From positions 1 through 39,828 of the forward strand of contig JACJWK010000024.1 of NCBI GenBank assembly GCA_020637195.1: a stretch of 39,828 bases of DNA. Reading direction: 5' to 3'. The position numbers and the translations under genes are program-made. Numbering within the stretch: position 1 is the first letter of the stretch; each line of letters begins with the position of its first letter. Below, piece by piece: positions 8,120 to 16,200 of this stretch. Under the pieces are notes generated by a model, which searched no databases, had not been told where the DNA came from, and was given only the letters and a program-made list of their open reading frames with translations. Source of the DNA: Microthrixaceae bacterium. Its GTDB lineage: Bacteria > Actinomycetota > Acidimicrobiia > Acidimicrobiales > DATDAH01.

Positions 8120-8202
8120 GCCGGTCCCTCGCTTCCGGGTACTGCGAGGTGTCGCCAGGCGCCCGTGCCAGTACCCGGAAGGGGGTGGGTTCGGCGGTTC
8201 AT
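8116..8202 (-). CDS. 28-aa mini-ORF on repeat copy 1, coupled to cofE
   Basis: A 28-codon frame from the ATG at 8202 to the TGA at 8116-8118. It contains PLPGTGTGAWRHLAVPGSEG. Its ATG overlaps the stop of the preceding mini-ORF (ATGA) and its TGA overlaps the cofE ATG (ATGA). Most of it lies on an inverted-repeat element. Whether the peptide matters is unknown; a role in carrying ribosomes from cofD to cofE is an inference from the overlaps. Confidence 0.4.
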   Translation of the reverse strand: MNRRTHPLPGTGTGAWRHLAVPGSEGPA

Positions 8203-8281
8203 GCCGGTCCTCCGCTTCTGGGTACTGCGCCGTGTCGCCAGGCGCCCGTGCCAGTACCCGGAACGGGGTTGGTGGTGCCCC
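8116..8281. repeat. Tandem 83-bp palindromic repeat between cofD and cofE
   Basis: Two near-identical units, about 8116-8198 and 8199-8281, have an 83-bp period. Unit 1 has perfect inverted arms CTTCCGGGTACTG (8132-8144) and CAGTACCCGGAAG (8169-8181). Unit 2 has the same design at 8216-8227 and 8252-8263 with one mismatch. The 24-nt loop GAGGTGTCGCCAGGCGCCCG is largely shared. This resembles REP/BIME-type intergenic elements. No transposase is nearby. Confidence 0.85.
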
Positions 8282-8288
8282 CGGTCAT
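8199..8288 (-). CDS. 29-aa mini-ORF on repeat copy 2, coupled to cofD
   Basis: A 29-codon frame whose ATG at 8288 overlaps the cofD TGA (ATGA). It ends in a TGA that overlaps the next mini-ORF. It contains PVPGTGTGAWRHGAVPRSGG, nearly the same peptide as the following mini-ORF. The aligned 66-nt cores differ at six positions with no indel. Most differences change the amino acid, so selection on the peptide itself is not evident. Confidence 0.4.
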   Translation of the reverse strand: MTGGTTNPVPGTGTGAWRHGAVPRSGGPA

Positions 8289-9232
8289 GCGTCGAGGACG
8301 GTGCGGCCGAGGGCGGCGGCCTCGTCGGGGCCGGACATGATCGTGGGCGCCACCACGCAGCGCACGCCCTCGGCCTCGACCGCCGGCGCCAGGTCGGCGT
8401 CGGCGGTGTCGACCACCAGGGTGGCGGCGAGGTCGCGGTAGAGACGGGCCACGCCGACGACGGAGGCCTCGTGGCCGAGCTCGCGCAGCAGGCGGTCGGC
8501 GGGGCCCTTCAGGGCGGCGCCGGCCACGATGGGGGACACGGCGACGGTGTCGGCCCGGCGGGCGGCGACAGCGTCGCGGATGCCGGGCACCGCCAGGAGC
8601 GGCCCGATCGACACGATGGGGTTGGACGGGGCGATCACGAGCCGATCGGCGTCGGCGAGCGCGTCGAGCACCCCGGGCCCCGGCCGGGCGTCGTCGTCGC
8701 CGTCGAAGCGCACCGACCGCACCGCCACGTCGTGGCGGCGCTGGACGAAGTACTCCTGGAACCCGATCTCGACGACGTCGCCCTCTGGGCCCTCGCCCTC
8801 GTCCACCGGGACGGTCACCATGGTGCGGAGCCGATCGTCGGTCACCGGCAGCACGCGGAGCCCGAGGTCCCACGCCCGCGCGATCTCGGCGGTGACGGTG
8901 GACAGCGGCGCCCCCTCCGAGAGGCGCTGGGTGCGGTAGAGGTGGGTGGCCAGGTCGCGGTCGCCCAGGTTGAACCAGGTGATGCCGCCGTAGCGACCGA
9001 GCGCCTCCATCGCGTGCCAGGTCTCGCCGACGAGGCCCCAGCCGGTCTCGGGGTTGATGGCGCCGGCGAGGGTGTAGGTGACCGTGTCCAGGTCGGGCGA
9101 CACGTGGAGCCCGTGCAGCACGACGTCGTCGGCGGTGTTCACCACGGCGGTGACGTCCCCGGGCGGGTGGACGGCGAGGACGCCCCGCAGAAGGCGGGCC
9201 GCGCCCACCCCGCCGGCCAGGACGGCGATCAC
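8285..9232 (-). CDS. cofD: 2-phospho-L-lactate transferase (F420 biosynthesis)
   Basis: CofD/FbiA transfers the activated phospho(enol)pyruvyl or phospholactyl group to the deazaflavin Fo to make (dehydro-)F420-0. It is 315 aa, the usual family length. The N-terminus reads VIAVLAGGVGAARLLRGV (about 1-18). VNTADDVVLHGLHVSPDLDT (about 31-50) and TYTLAGAINPETGWGLVGET carry the conserved Asp residues of the active site, and APSNPIVSIGPLLAVPGIR plus VAVSPIVAGAALKGPADRL are strongly conserved C-terminal motifs. I chose the GTG at 9232 because it overlaps the gmd stop by 4 bases (GTGA) and begins exactly at the first beta strand. It lies upstream of cofE via two mini-ORFs. Confidence 0.9.
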   Translation of the reverse strand: MIAVLAGGVGAARLLRGVLAVHPPGDVTAVVNTADDVVLHGLHVSPDLDTVTYTLAGAINPETGWGLVGETWHAMEALGRYGGITWFNLGDRDLATHLYRTQRLSEGAPLSTVTAEIARAWDLGLRVLPVTDDRLRTMVTVPVDEGEGPEGDVVEIGFQEYFVQRRHDVAVRSVRFDGDDDARPGPGVLDALADADRLVIAPSNPIVSIGPLLAVPGIRDAVAARRADTVAVSPIVAGAALKGPADRLLRELGHEASVVGVARLYRDLAATLVVDTADADLAPAVEAEGVRCVVAPTIMSGPDEAAALGRTVLDA

Positions 9233-10215
9233 GGGTGCGACAGGTCGTTCAGGTCGCCGCGGAGCAGGGCCAGGTCGGCGTCGACCATCATCTCGACGAG
9301 CTGGCGGAAGCTGACCTGCGGCTCCCAGCCCAGCACCGTCCGGGCCTTGCCCGGGTCGCCCACGAGCAGGTCGACCTCGGCGGGGCGCATGAAGCGCTCG
9401 TCCACCACCACGTGGTCGTCGTAGTCGAGACCGACGTGGGAGAAGGCGATCTCGCAGAACTCGCGGACCGAGTGGGTCTCGCCGGTGGCCACGACGTAGT
9501 CGTCGGGCTCGTCTCGTTGGAGCATGGCCCACATGGCCTCGACGTAGTCGCCCGCGAACCCCCAGTCGCGCTGGGCCTCCAGGTTGCCGAGGCGCAGCTC
9601 GGACTCCCGGCCCAGCTTGATCTGCGCCACGCCGTGGCTGATCTTGCGGGTCACGAACTCCAGCCCGCGGCGGGGTGATTCGTGATTGAACAGCATCCCG
9701 GACGAGGCGTGGAGGCCGTAGGACTCCCGGTAGTTGATGGTGATCCAGTGGCCGTAGACCTTGGCCACGCCGTAGGGGCTGCGGGGGTACAGCGGCGTGG
9801 TCTCGCGCTGGGGCACCTCGACGACCTTGCCGAACATCTCGCTCGAGGACGCCTGGTAGAAGCGCACGTCGGGATCGACGATGCGGATCGCGTCGAGCAG
9901 GCGGGTGACGCCGAGGGCGGTGGTCTCGCCGGTGAGGACGGGCTGGGAGAACGAGGTCTGGACGAACGACTGCGCCGCCAGGTTGTAGACCTCGTCGGGG
10001 CGGTGCTCGCGCAGCACCTCGATGAGCGACGCCTCGTCGAGCAGGTCCCCGGGCGCGAACGTGATGCGGTCCTGGATGTGGGCGATGCGCTCGTAGTTGA
10101 CCGTGCTGGTGCGCCGCACCATGCCGATCACGTCGTAGTCCTTGGCCAACAGGAGCTCGGCCAGGTACGAGCCGTCCTGGCCGGTGATGCCCGTGATGAG
10201 CGCGCGCTTCTTCAT
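9229..10215 (-). CDS. gmd: GDP-mannose 4,6-dehydratase
   Basis: Converts GDP-D-mannose to GDP-4-keto-6-deoxy-D-mannose, the branch point to GDP-L-fucose and GDP-D-rhamnose. The 328-aa protein has ALITGITGQDGSYLAELLL (about 4-22) with the NADP loop, then RRTSTVNYERIAHI, the active-site SSSEMFGKVVEVPQRET (about 124-140) and SPYGVAKVYGHW with catalytic Tyr near 152. FNHESPRRGLEFVTRKI and LGNLEAQRDWGFAGDYVEAMW are diagnostic for Gmd. An ATG start is preceded on the minus strand by TAGAAC at a 6-nt distance, a degenerate -10. Its stop overlaps the cofD start, which puts a deoxysugar gene and F420 genes in one translational unit. Confidence 0.93.
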   Translation of the reverse strand: MKKRALITGITGQDGSYLAELLLAKDYDVIGMVRRTSTVNYERIAHIQDRITFAPGDLLDEASLIEVLREHRPDEVYNLAAQSFVQTSFSQPVLTGETTALGVTRLLDAIRIVDPDVRFYQASSSEMFGKVVEVPQRETTPLYPRSPYGVAKVYGHWITINYRESYGLHASSGMLFNHESPRRGLEFVTRKISHGVAQIKLGRESELRLGNLEAQRDWGFAGDYVEAMWAMLQRDEPDDYVVATGETHSVREFCEIAFSHVGLDYDDHVVVDERFMRPAEVDLLVGDPGKARTVLGWEPQVSFRQLVEMMVDADLALLRGDLNDLSHP

Positions 10216-10221
10216 GGTCCC

Positions 10222-10231
10222 GTTCTAGCCT
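10222..10231. promoter_or_regulatory. Overlapping divergent -10-like hexamers for gmd and the XRE gene
   Basis: On the plus strand TAGCCT lies at 10226-10231. On the minus strand TAGAAC lies at 10227-10222, ending 6 nt before the gmd ATG. The two hexamers share the CTAG core, so the two directions may compete for RNA polymerase. The minus-strand hexamer lacks the final consensus T. Confidence 0.4.
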
Positions 10232-10237
10232 GGGCCG

Positions 10238-10270
10238 GTGCGGACGTCTGCTAAGTGGGTTGGCACGTGA
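10238..10270 (+). CDS. Possible 10-codon leader ORF upstream of the XRE gene
   Basis: A GTG lies 6 nt after the TAGCCT hexamer, the spacing expected for a leaderless message. It opens a 10-codon frame (VRTSAKWVGT) whose TGA at 10268-10270 overlaps a GTG at 10267 in the XRE frame (GTGA). It could be a leader peptide coupled to the regulator or a chance frame. Confidence 0.25.
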   Translation: MRTSAKWVGT

Positions 10271-10761
10271 CGGGCCCGCCGCACTCCTCGGGGTCCGAGC
10301 CCGGAGAGCGACTGGGGCGCCGCCTCGCCGCCCACCGGGCCAAGCTCGGGTGGACCCAACAGGAGCTCGCCGACCGCCTCGCGGTGTCTCGCGTCGCGGT
10401 GTCACACCTCGAGTCCTCGCTCAGCGTCCCGGGCGAGCGCACGGTCGCGCTGCTCGCGGGGGTCTTCGGCGTCGAGCCCCACGAGCTGGTGGCGGGCACC
10501 GACTACCCCGTGGGCAAGGCGGACCGCCTTCCGCTCGTCGTCGCCCGCCACACCGAGCTCGACCTCCAGCTCGCGCTGTTGGACCAGGACCTGGGCTGGA
10601 TCGAGCACGTCCCCGCGGACCACGCGGTGGCGCTGCTCGAGCGGTGGCAGACGCGGCTGCGCGCCCTCGCCGCCGACCTCCACGACCCCCGGGAGCGGGT
10701 GGCCGCCGCCGAGGCCCTCGAGCGCCTCCGCGGCCTTCGCGACGAGCGGCGGGACCGCTGA
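10267..10761 (+). CDS. XRE-family helix-turn-helix regulator
   Basis: A 164-aa DNA-binding protein from the GTG at 10267; a GTG at 10255 would add four residues. Residues about 15-65 form a Cro/C1-type HTH: LGRRLAAHRAKLGWTQQELA followed by DRLAVSRVAVSHLESSLSVP and RTVALLAGVFGVEPHELV. The remaining ~95 residues are helical and charged, rich in Leu, Arg and Glu (LLERWQTRLRALAADLHDPR), with no known ligand domain. It is divergent from gmd-cofD-cofE with only about 50 bp between them, so regulation of that operon or of itself is plausible but not shown. It faces the Rmd-like gene convergently. Confidence 0.8.
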   Translation: MTGPPHSSGSEPGERLGRRLAAHRAKLGWTQQELADRLAVSRVAVSHLESSLSVPGERTVALLAGVFGVEPHELVAGTDYPVGKADRLPLVVARHTELDLQLALLDQDLGWIEHVPADHAVALLERWQTRLRALAADLHDPRERVAAAEALERLRGLRDERRDR

Positions 10762-10857
10762 TCCCCGGTCCTGGTGCGCCGCCGGTCACGCCCGGGTGAC
10801 GAGCGGGGCACGGGAACGGGTGACGGGGGTGCCGGAAGGGGTGGCGCGGGGCGCCGG

Positions 10858-11781
10858 TCAGGCCGTCGTGGCGCCGGCGGGGGCGGCCACCTCGGCCCGC
10901 CAGTGCGCCAGGAGGTCGGCCAGGGTCTGGTGCAGGGGGATCTCCGGTGCCCAACCGGTGGCGGTGCGCAGCCGGGTGTTGTCGCCGCGCAGCACCGGGA
11001 TGTCCACGGGGCGCTGGAGGGCGGGATCGGCCTCGAGGCGCATCGGTCGCTCCGCGAGCTGGACGAGCTGCTCGGCCAGCTCGGCCACGGCGACGTCGTG
11101 GCCCGAGCACACGTTGTAGACGTCGCCGGGCTCGCCGTGGAGCACGAGGAGCCGGTAGGCCCGCACGACGTCGCGCACGTCGGTGAAGTCGCGGCGCGGG
11201 CTGAGGTTCCCCACCGGGACGGCATCGCCGCCGTCACGCTCGTTGCGGGCCACCCGGTGGGCGAGGGCCGAGGCCACGAAGCGGTCGGTCTGGCCGGCAC
11301 CCAGGTGGTTGAAGGCCCGGACCCGCAGCACGCCCAGGCCCCGGCCGAGGAACGACTGGAGGGCGAGGAAGTCCGCGGACACCTTCGAGGCGGCGTAGGG
11401 GCTGACCGGGCGCAGGGGCGCGTCCTCGTCGAGGGGCAGCTCTGCTTCGGTGACCCTCCCGTAGACGTCGGCGCTGCTCACCGCGAGCACCCGGTGCACG
11501 TCGACGGTGGCGCAGGCGTCGAGCACGTGCAGCGTCCCCTCCGCGTTGGCCCGGAAGGTCTCGACGGGCGCGTCCCAGGAGCCGCCGACGTCGGCCTGGC
11601 CGGCGAGGTGGTACACGGCGTCGGGTCGCTCGCGGGTGAGCAGATCGTGCCAGCCGTCGCGGTCGAGCAGGTCGGGACCCTCGTGGCGGTCGACGCCCAC
11701 GACCTCGTCGCCCTCGGCGGCGAGGTGGCTCGACAGGTAGCGGCCCACGAACCCGTGCGCGCCGGTGATGAGGGCCTTCAC
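10858..11781 (-). CDS. rmd: NAD-dependent epimerase/reductase, probable GDP-4-keto-6-deoxy-D-mannose reductase (Rmd-like)
   Basis: A 307-aa extended short-chain dehydrogenase. The probable reaction reduces the Gmd product to GDP-D-rhamnose. It has ALITGAHGFVGRYLSSHL (about 3-20), VYHLAGQADVGGSWDAPVET (about 61-80), AVSSADVYGRV with the catalytic Ser, and SPYAASKVSADFL with Tyr near 130. RAFNHLGAGQTDRFVASALA is characteristic of Rmd proteins and separates it from GalE. GNLSPRRDFTDVRDVVRAY completes the active site. The GTG at 11781 overlaps the stop of the glycosyltransferase upstream on this strand (GTGA). The specific substrate rests on similarity and on the presence of gmd nearby. Confidence 0.78.
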   Translation of the reverse strand: MKALITGAHGFVGRYLSSHLAAEGDEVVGVDRHEGPDLLDRDGWHDLLTRERPDAVYHLAGQADVGGSWDAPVETFRANAEGTLHVLDACATVDVHRVLAVSSADVYGRVTEAELPLDEDAPLRPVSPYAASKVSADFLALQSFLGRGLGVLRVRAFNHLGAGQTDRFVASALAHRVARNERDGGDAVPVGNLSPRRDFTDVRDVVRAYRLLVLHGEPGDVYNVCSGHDVAVAELAEQLVQLAERPMRLEADPALQRPVDIPVLRGDNTRLRTATGWAPEIPLHQTLADLLAHWRAEVAAPAGATTA

Positions 11782-12899
11782 CGGACCGAGTGTACGACGC
11801 GGCGGTAGAGGTCGATGAGCCGGTCGGTGGCCTCGTCCCAGGAGTACCGCCGGGCCCGGGCCTCGCCGGCGGCCCGGCCGCGCTCGCGCCGCTCCCCGTC
11901 GGACAGCAGGTCGCCGAGCGCGCCGGCCAGGGCGTCCACGTCGCCCTCGGGGACGAGGACCGCCGCGTCGCCGAGCACCTCGGGCAGCGAGCCCGCGGTG
12001 GTGGCGACCACGGGGACCCCCGCGCTCATGGCCTCGAGCGGGGGGAAGCCGAAGCCCTCGTAGCGGCTCGGGTAGGCGAACACGGTGGCCCCGCGCACGA
12101 GCGCGTCCCGGTCGGGGTCGTCGACCCAGTCCAGTCGGACCACCCGCTCCTGGTGGTCGGCGGCGTCGACCGCCGCCCGGAAGGCCTCCGCCCCCCAGCC
12201 GTCGGGACCGGCCACGACCAGGTGGACCGTCGGGTCGTGCGCCGCCACGCGGTCGAAGGCGCGGACCAGGCCGGGGAGGTCCTTGCGGGGTTCGACCGTG
12301 CCCAGCGCCAGGACGTAGCGCTCGGCGCCCGCCAGCTCCCGGCCCCGGGCCGGGTCGGCCGGCGCCAGCGGTGTGAGCCCGTCGTGGATGGCCACGACCC
12401 GGTCCGAGTCGACCCGGAAGTGGGACCGGATCTCGTCGGCGACGAAGTGCGAGCCCGTGTGCACCCAGGCCCCCCGGTCGATCGCGGCCTGGATCAGCGG
12501 CGGGAACGCGAGGGTGTCGCGCGTGCACAGCTCCGGGAAGCGCACCGGGGTGAGGTCGTGGACCGACACGAGGGCGGCGCCGCGCGAGGGCGGGACGACG
12601 TAGTTGGGCCCGTGCACCAGGTCCACGGGGCCCGTCCACCACTCGATGGGCGGCGCCGCCGCCCTCGACCACGCGGCGCGGAGCGGCCGGGCCGCCATCG
12701 GCCGGCCGGCCACGCGCACGCCGTCGGGAGCCAGGTCGGCGAGGCGGCCCCGACCCCGCCAGGTGGCGGCGTAGGCCACGACGTCGAGGTCGGCGTGGGC
12801 GCCGAGGCGGGCGAGGACCTCGTGGGTGTACACGCCGACGCCCGTGCGGGCGCCGAAGAGCGGTGTGGCGTCCACGGCGACGCGCAGGCGGTCGGCCAC
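11778..12899 (-). CDS. GT4-family glycosyltransferase
   Basis: A 373-aa GT-B glycosyltransferase, a good candidate to transfer the deoxyhexose made by the coupled Rmd-like enzyme. It begins LRVAVDATPLFGARTGVGVY, the classic GT4 N-terminus with a Gly loop. LVSVHDLTPVRFPELC, ALGTVEPRKDLPGLVRAF (about 199-216) and the E-x7-E motif SRYEGFGFPPLEAM (about 277-290) are all present, followed by PVVATTAGSLPEVLGDAAVL. GTG start at 12899. The 63-aa gene lies 25 nt upstream on the same strand, so the three minus-strand genes are probably one transcript. Confidence 0.87.
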   Translation of the reverse strand: MADRLRVAVDATPLFGARTGVGVYTHEVLARLGAHADLDVVAYAATWRGRGRLADLAPDGVRVAGRPMAARPLRAAWSRAAAPPIEWWTGPVDLVHGPNYVVPPSRGAALVSVHDLTPVRFPELCTRDTLAFPPLIQAAIDRGAWVHTGSHFVADEIRSHFRVDSDRVVAIHDGLTPLAPADPARGRELAGAERYVLALGTVEPRKDLPGLVRAFDRVAAHDPTVHLVVAGPDGWGAEAFRAAVDAADHQERVVRLDWVDDPDRDALVRGATVFAYPSRYEGFGFPPLEAMSAGVPVVATTAGSLPEVLGDAAVLVPEGDVDALAGALGDLLSDGERRERGRAAGEARARRYSWDEATDRLIDLYRRVVHSVR

Positions 12900-12924
12900 C
12901 GCGCTGTCCTCCCGTGCCGGGCGG

Positions 12925-13116
12925 CTAGCGGCCGAGGACCTGGGCCCCGAGCTGCTCGAGGCGGTCCTGGAGCTCGCGACGCTGCACCTGCACCTTCTGG
13001 AAGGTGAGCACGCCGGCGCCGACCCCGAGGTACACGGCGTCCATCGCGACCTCGGCGAGGTCGGCCATCGCCGACCCGAGGTGGAGGTCGAGGCGGTCGG
13101 TCACGGACCGGGACAT
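12925..13116 (-). CDS. 63-aa conserved-looking hypothetical protein
   Basis: A small protein starting MSRSVTDRLDLHLGSAMADL. A mildly hydrophobic stretch MDAVYLGVGAGVLTF (about 31-45) is followed by a charged, probably coiled-coil tail QKVQVQRRELQDRLEQLG. I do not recognise a characterised family; a membrane-associated or scaffold-type small protein fits the look. The ATG at 13116 is favoured over the upstream ATG at 13152 because a TACCGT hexamer lies 7 nt before it, suggesting a leaderless message. It heads the minus-strand group with the GT4 and Rmd-like genes. Confidence 0.6.
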   Translation of the reverse strand: MSRSVTDRLDLHLGSAMADLAEVAMDAVYLGVGAGVLTFQKVQVQRRELQDRLEQLGAQVLGR

Positions 13117-13123
13117 GCTCACA

Positions 13124-13129
13124 ACGGTA
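13124..13129 (-). promoter_or_regulatory. -10-like hexamer TACCGT
   Basis: The minus-strand TACCGT ends 7 nt before the ATG of the 63-aa protein. It forms one side of a divergent promoter region (13117-13214). Confidence 0.5.
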
Positions 13130-13199
13130 TCGGTCGTCGCTAACAACAGCAAGCACTCCGGACGGTCGGGGGGTCACCGAAAATGGGGCACCTTCGGGA

Positions 13200-13205
13200 T
13201 AGGTT
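13200..13205 (+). promoter_or_regulatory. -10-like hexamer TAGGTT
   Basis: TAGGTT ends 9 nt before the GTG at 13215, again the spacing of a leaderless transcript. It is the plus-strand side of the 98-bp divergent intergenic region. Confidence 0.5.
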
Positions 13206-13214
13206 GACGCGATC

Positions 13215-16200
13215 GTGGACACCCTCCCCGCTGAAACCGACGCGCCCGCGAACCTCCCGTCGGTGGTCGCGATCGTCGTCGCGCACGACCCCGGGGAGTG
13301 GTTCGAGACCACGATGGCGAGCCTGGCGGACCAGGACTACGAGCAGCTCGCCGTCCTGGTGATCGACGCGGGCAGCCGGGTCCCCGTCCGCGACCGTGTC
13401 GGCGCGGTCTTCCCCAGCGCCCTCGTCCGGCGCCTCGAGGACAACCCCGGCTACGGCGCGGCCACCAACGAGGCGGTCAAGATGGTGCAGGGGGCGCCCT
13501 TCCTCCTCCTGTGCCACGACGACGTCGAGCTGGCCCCGGACACCGTGCGCGTGCTCGTGGAGGAGGCGTACCGCTCCAACGCCGGACTGGTCGGGCCGAA
13601 GCTCGTGCGCTGGGACGCGCCGCGGGAGATCCTGCAGCTGGGACTGGCCGTGGACAAGACGGGCTTCGCGGCCTCCCGGGTCGAGCGCGGCGAGTTCGAC
13701 CAGGAGCAGCACGACGCGGTCCGCGACGTGTTCGCGCTCCCGGGGGCCTGCCTGCTCGTCCGGGCGGACCTCTTCGCCGCGCTGGGCGGCTTCGACCGCG
13801 ACATCGACTACCTCGGCGACGACGTCGACCTGTGCTGGCGGGCCCAGGTCGCGGGGGCGCGCATCGTGGTCGCCCCCGAGGCGCGGGTGTGCCACCTCGA
13901 GGCCCTCGGCGACCGGCGCGGCGTGGACGATCGCCGCCGCCTCCAGGCCCGCCACCGCCTCCGCACCACGATGGTCTGCTACGGCGCCTTCCACCGGTTG
14001 CGGGTGCTGCCCCAGGCGTTCCTGCTCATGGTCGTCGAGACCGTCTACGCCCTCGTGGTCGGTCGCGGCCGCCAGGCGCGCGACGTCGCCGGCGCGTGGA
14101 CGTGGAACCTCCGCCACCACGGCTCGATCCGCCGTGCCCGCAAGCGGCTCAACGCGATCCGTCAGGTGCCCGACGGTGACGTCCGCCGGCTCCAGTCGAG
14201 CGGGTCGGGCCGCCTCAACGCGCTGGCCCGGGGCCAGATCGGGCGCACGGGTGACGACCGGCTCACGTCGGTCGGTTCCGCAGGGCGCGACCTGGTCAAC
14301 TTCTTCCGCGAGGGGCCCAGCCGGGCCTCGGCCATCGTGTGGATCGCGGTGGCGGCGTTCCTGATCGTCGGCAGCCGGCACCTCCTGACGCGCGAGATCC
14401 CCGCGATCGGCCAGTTCGCCGAGTTCCCGGGCTCGGCCACGGACCTGCTGCGCCAGTGGGCGAGCGGCTGGTCGGCGGCGGGCCTCGGCTCGGAGAGCCC
14501 GAACCCCACCGGCTTCGGGCTCCTCGGCGGCTCGGGGGTCGTGCTCCTCGGCGCCATGGGCGTGCTGCGCAAGGTCGTGATCCTCGGCCTGTTGCCCCTG
14601 GGGGCGTTCGGCGCCTGGCGCCTGCTCGCGCCCACCCGGTCGCGCTGGACCCGGCTGGTGGCGTTGATCGTGTACGTCGCCGTCCCGGTCGCCTACAACA
14701 GCGTGGCCCTCGGGCACTGGGGCGGGCTGGTGGCCTACGCCGTCGCTCCCTGGCTGCTCGGGCGCCTCGCCCGCGCCTCGGGCCTGGCCCCGTTCGCCCC
14801 CCTCGTCACCCCACCCGACGGCGACGAGCGCCCGGTCATCGCCGGCGTGGCGCCCCGGACCCTCCGCCAGCACGCGTTGGCGTTGGGGGTGCTGCTCGCC
14901 GTGGCCACGAGCCTGGTGCCGCTGCTCCTGCCCGTCACCCTCGTCGTGGCCGCGGCCCTCGTCCTCGGCGGGATCGTGGGCGGGTCGCTCCGGGCCGCGG
15001 GGCGCATCCTCGGCGTCGCGGTGGCGGGCTCCGCGGTGGCGGTCGTGTTGCAGGTCCCGTGGTCGCTCGACTTCCTCCCCCCGCGCTTCCAGTGGTCGGC
15101 GCTGGGGGCGGAGGCGACCACCTCGTCGACGGGCCTCGACCTCGCCCACCTCCTGCGCTTCGACAGCGGCCCGCTCGGCACCGGCGTGCTCGGCTACGGG
15201 TTCCTGGCCGCCGCCGCCCTCGCGCTGCTCGTCGGCAAGAGCTGGCGCCTCGACTGGGCCATCCGGGGCTGGGTCCTGGCGCTGGTGTGCTGGGGGCTGC
15301 TGTGGACCACCGAGGCGGGGTGGCTGCCCTTCGGCCCGTCCGCCGCCGAGGTGCTGCTCGCACCGGCCGCGGCGGGCCTCGCGATGGCGGCGGGCCTCGG
15401 GGCCGCCTCGTTCGAGCTCGACCGCTCCAAGGCGTTCTCGTGGCGCCAGGTCGTCGCGGTCGTCGCCGCCGGCGCCCTCGCCGTCGCCGTGCTGCCGGCC
15501 CTGGGTGCCATGTTCAACGGCCGATGGTTCGCGCCCCGCGGCGATTTCGACTCGTCGCTCTCGTTCCTCGACGAGGAGGCGGCGGCCGCGCCCTTCCGGG
15601 TGCTCTGGCTGGGCGATCCCGGCGTGGTGCCGCTGGCGGGCTGGCAGCTCGAGGAAGGCGTCGTGTACGCCACCACCGACGAGGGCCAACCCGACGTCAC
15701 CGATCTGTGGGCGGGGTCCTCCCGGGGTGCCACCAGCCTGATCAAGGACGCGCTCGACGCCGCGGGCTCGCGTCAGACCAACCGGCTGGGCCGCCTGCTC
15801 GCGCCGATGGGAGTGCAGTACATCATCGTGGTGCAGCAGCTCGCGCCCGCCCCGTTCACCGAGGAGAAGGCGCCCGTGCCCGCGCACGTGCTCAACACGC
15901 TCGACGAGCAGCTCGACCTCGAGGCGATCGAGGTGAACCCGGCGCTCGACGTCTACCGCAACATCGCCTGGGCCCCTTCGCGGGCCTTCCTGTCGGGGCC
16001 CGACGTCGGCGCGGGTGACGGTTCCGAGCTGGGTCAGGCGATCGCCGTCAGCCTCGCCGGCCTCGAGGTCGCACTGCCCGACGAGGTCCACTTCAACAAG
16101 TACGAGGGACCGGTCGAGGCCGGCGACGAGGTGTACCTGGCCGCGGCCAGCTCGCCCCGTTGGCAGCTGCGCTCGGGCGGGGCCACGGCCGAGCGGCGCG

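Noticed and set aside
8285..10405. A single 706-codon minus-strand frame suggesting a giant fusion protein ending in CofD
   Set aside because: The upstream part is only the antisense/alternate frame of gmd; CofD begins exactly at the GTG at 9232 that overlaps the gmd stop.
10785..10800. Hairpin GTCAC/GTGAC between the convergent XRE and Rmd-like genes as a terminator
   Set aside because: A 5-bp stem in GC-rich DNA is too weak to call, although the convergent layout would suit a terminator.
13140..16091. A 983-codon minus-strand frame opposite the GT2/polytopic gene, and a 715-codon one at 2458-4605
   Set aside because: Low-complexity Arg/Gly/Glu-rich translations without motifs; the plus-strand proteins carry family signatures.
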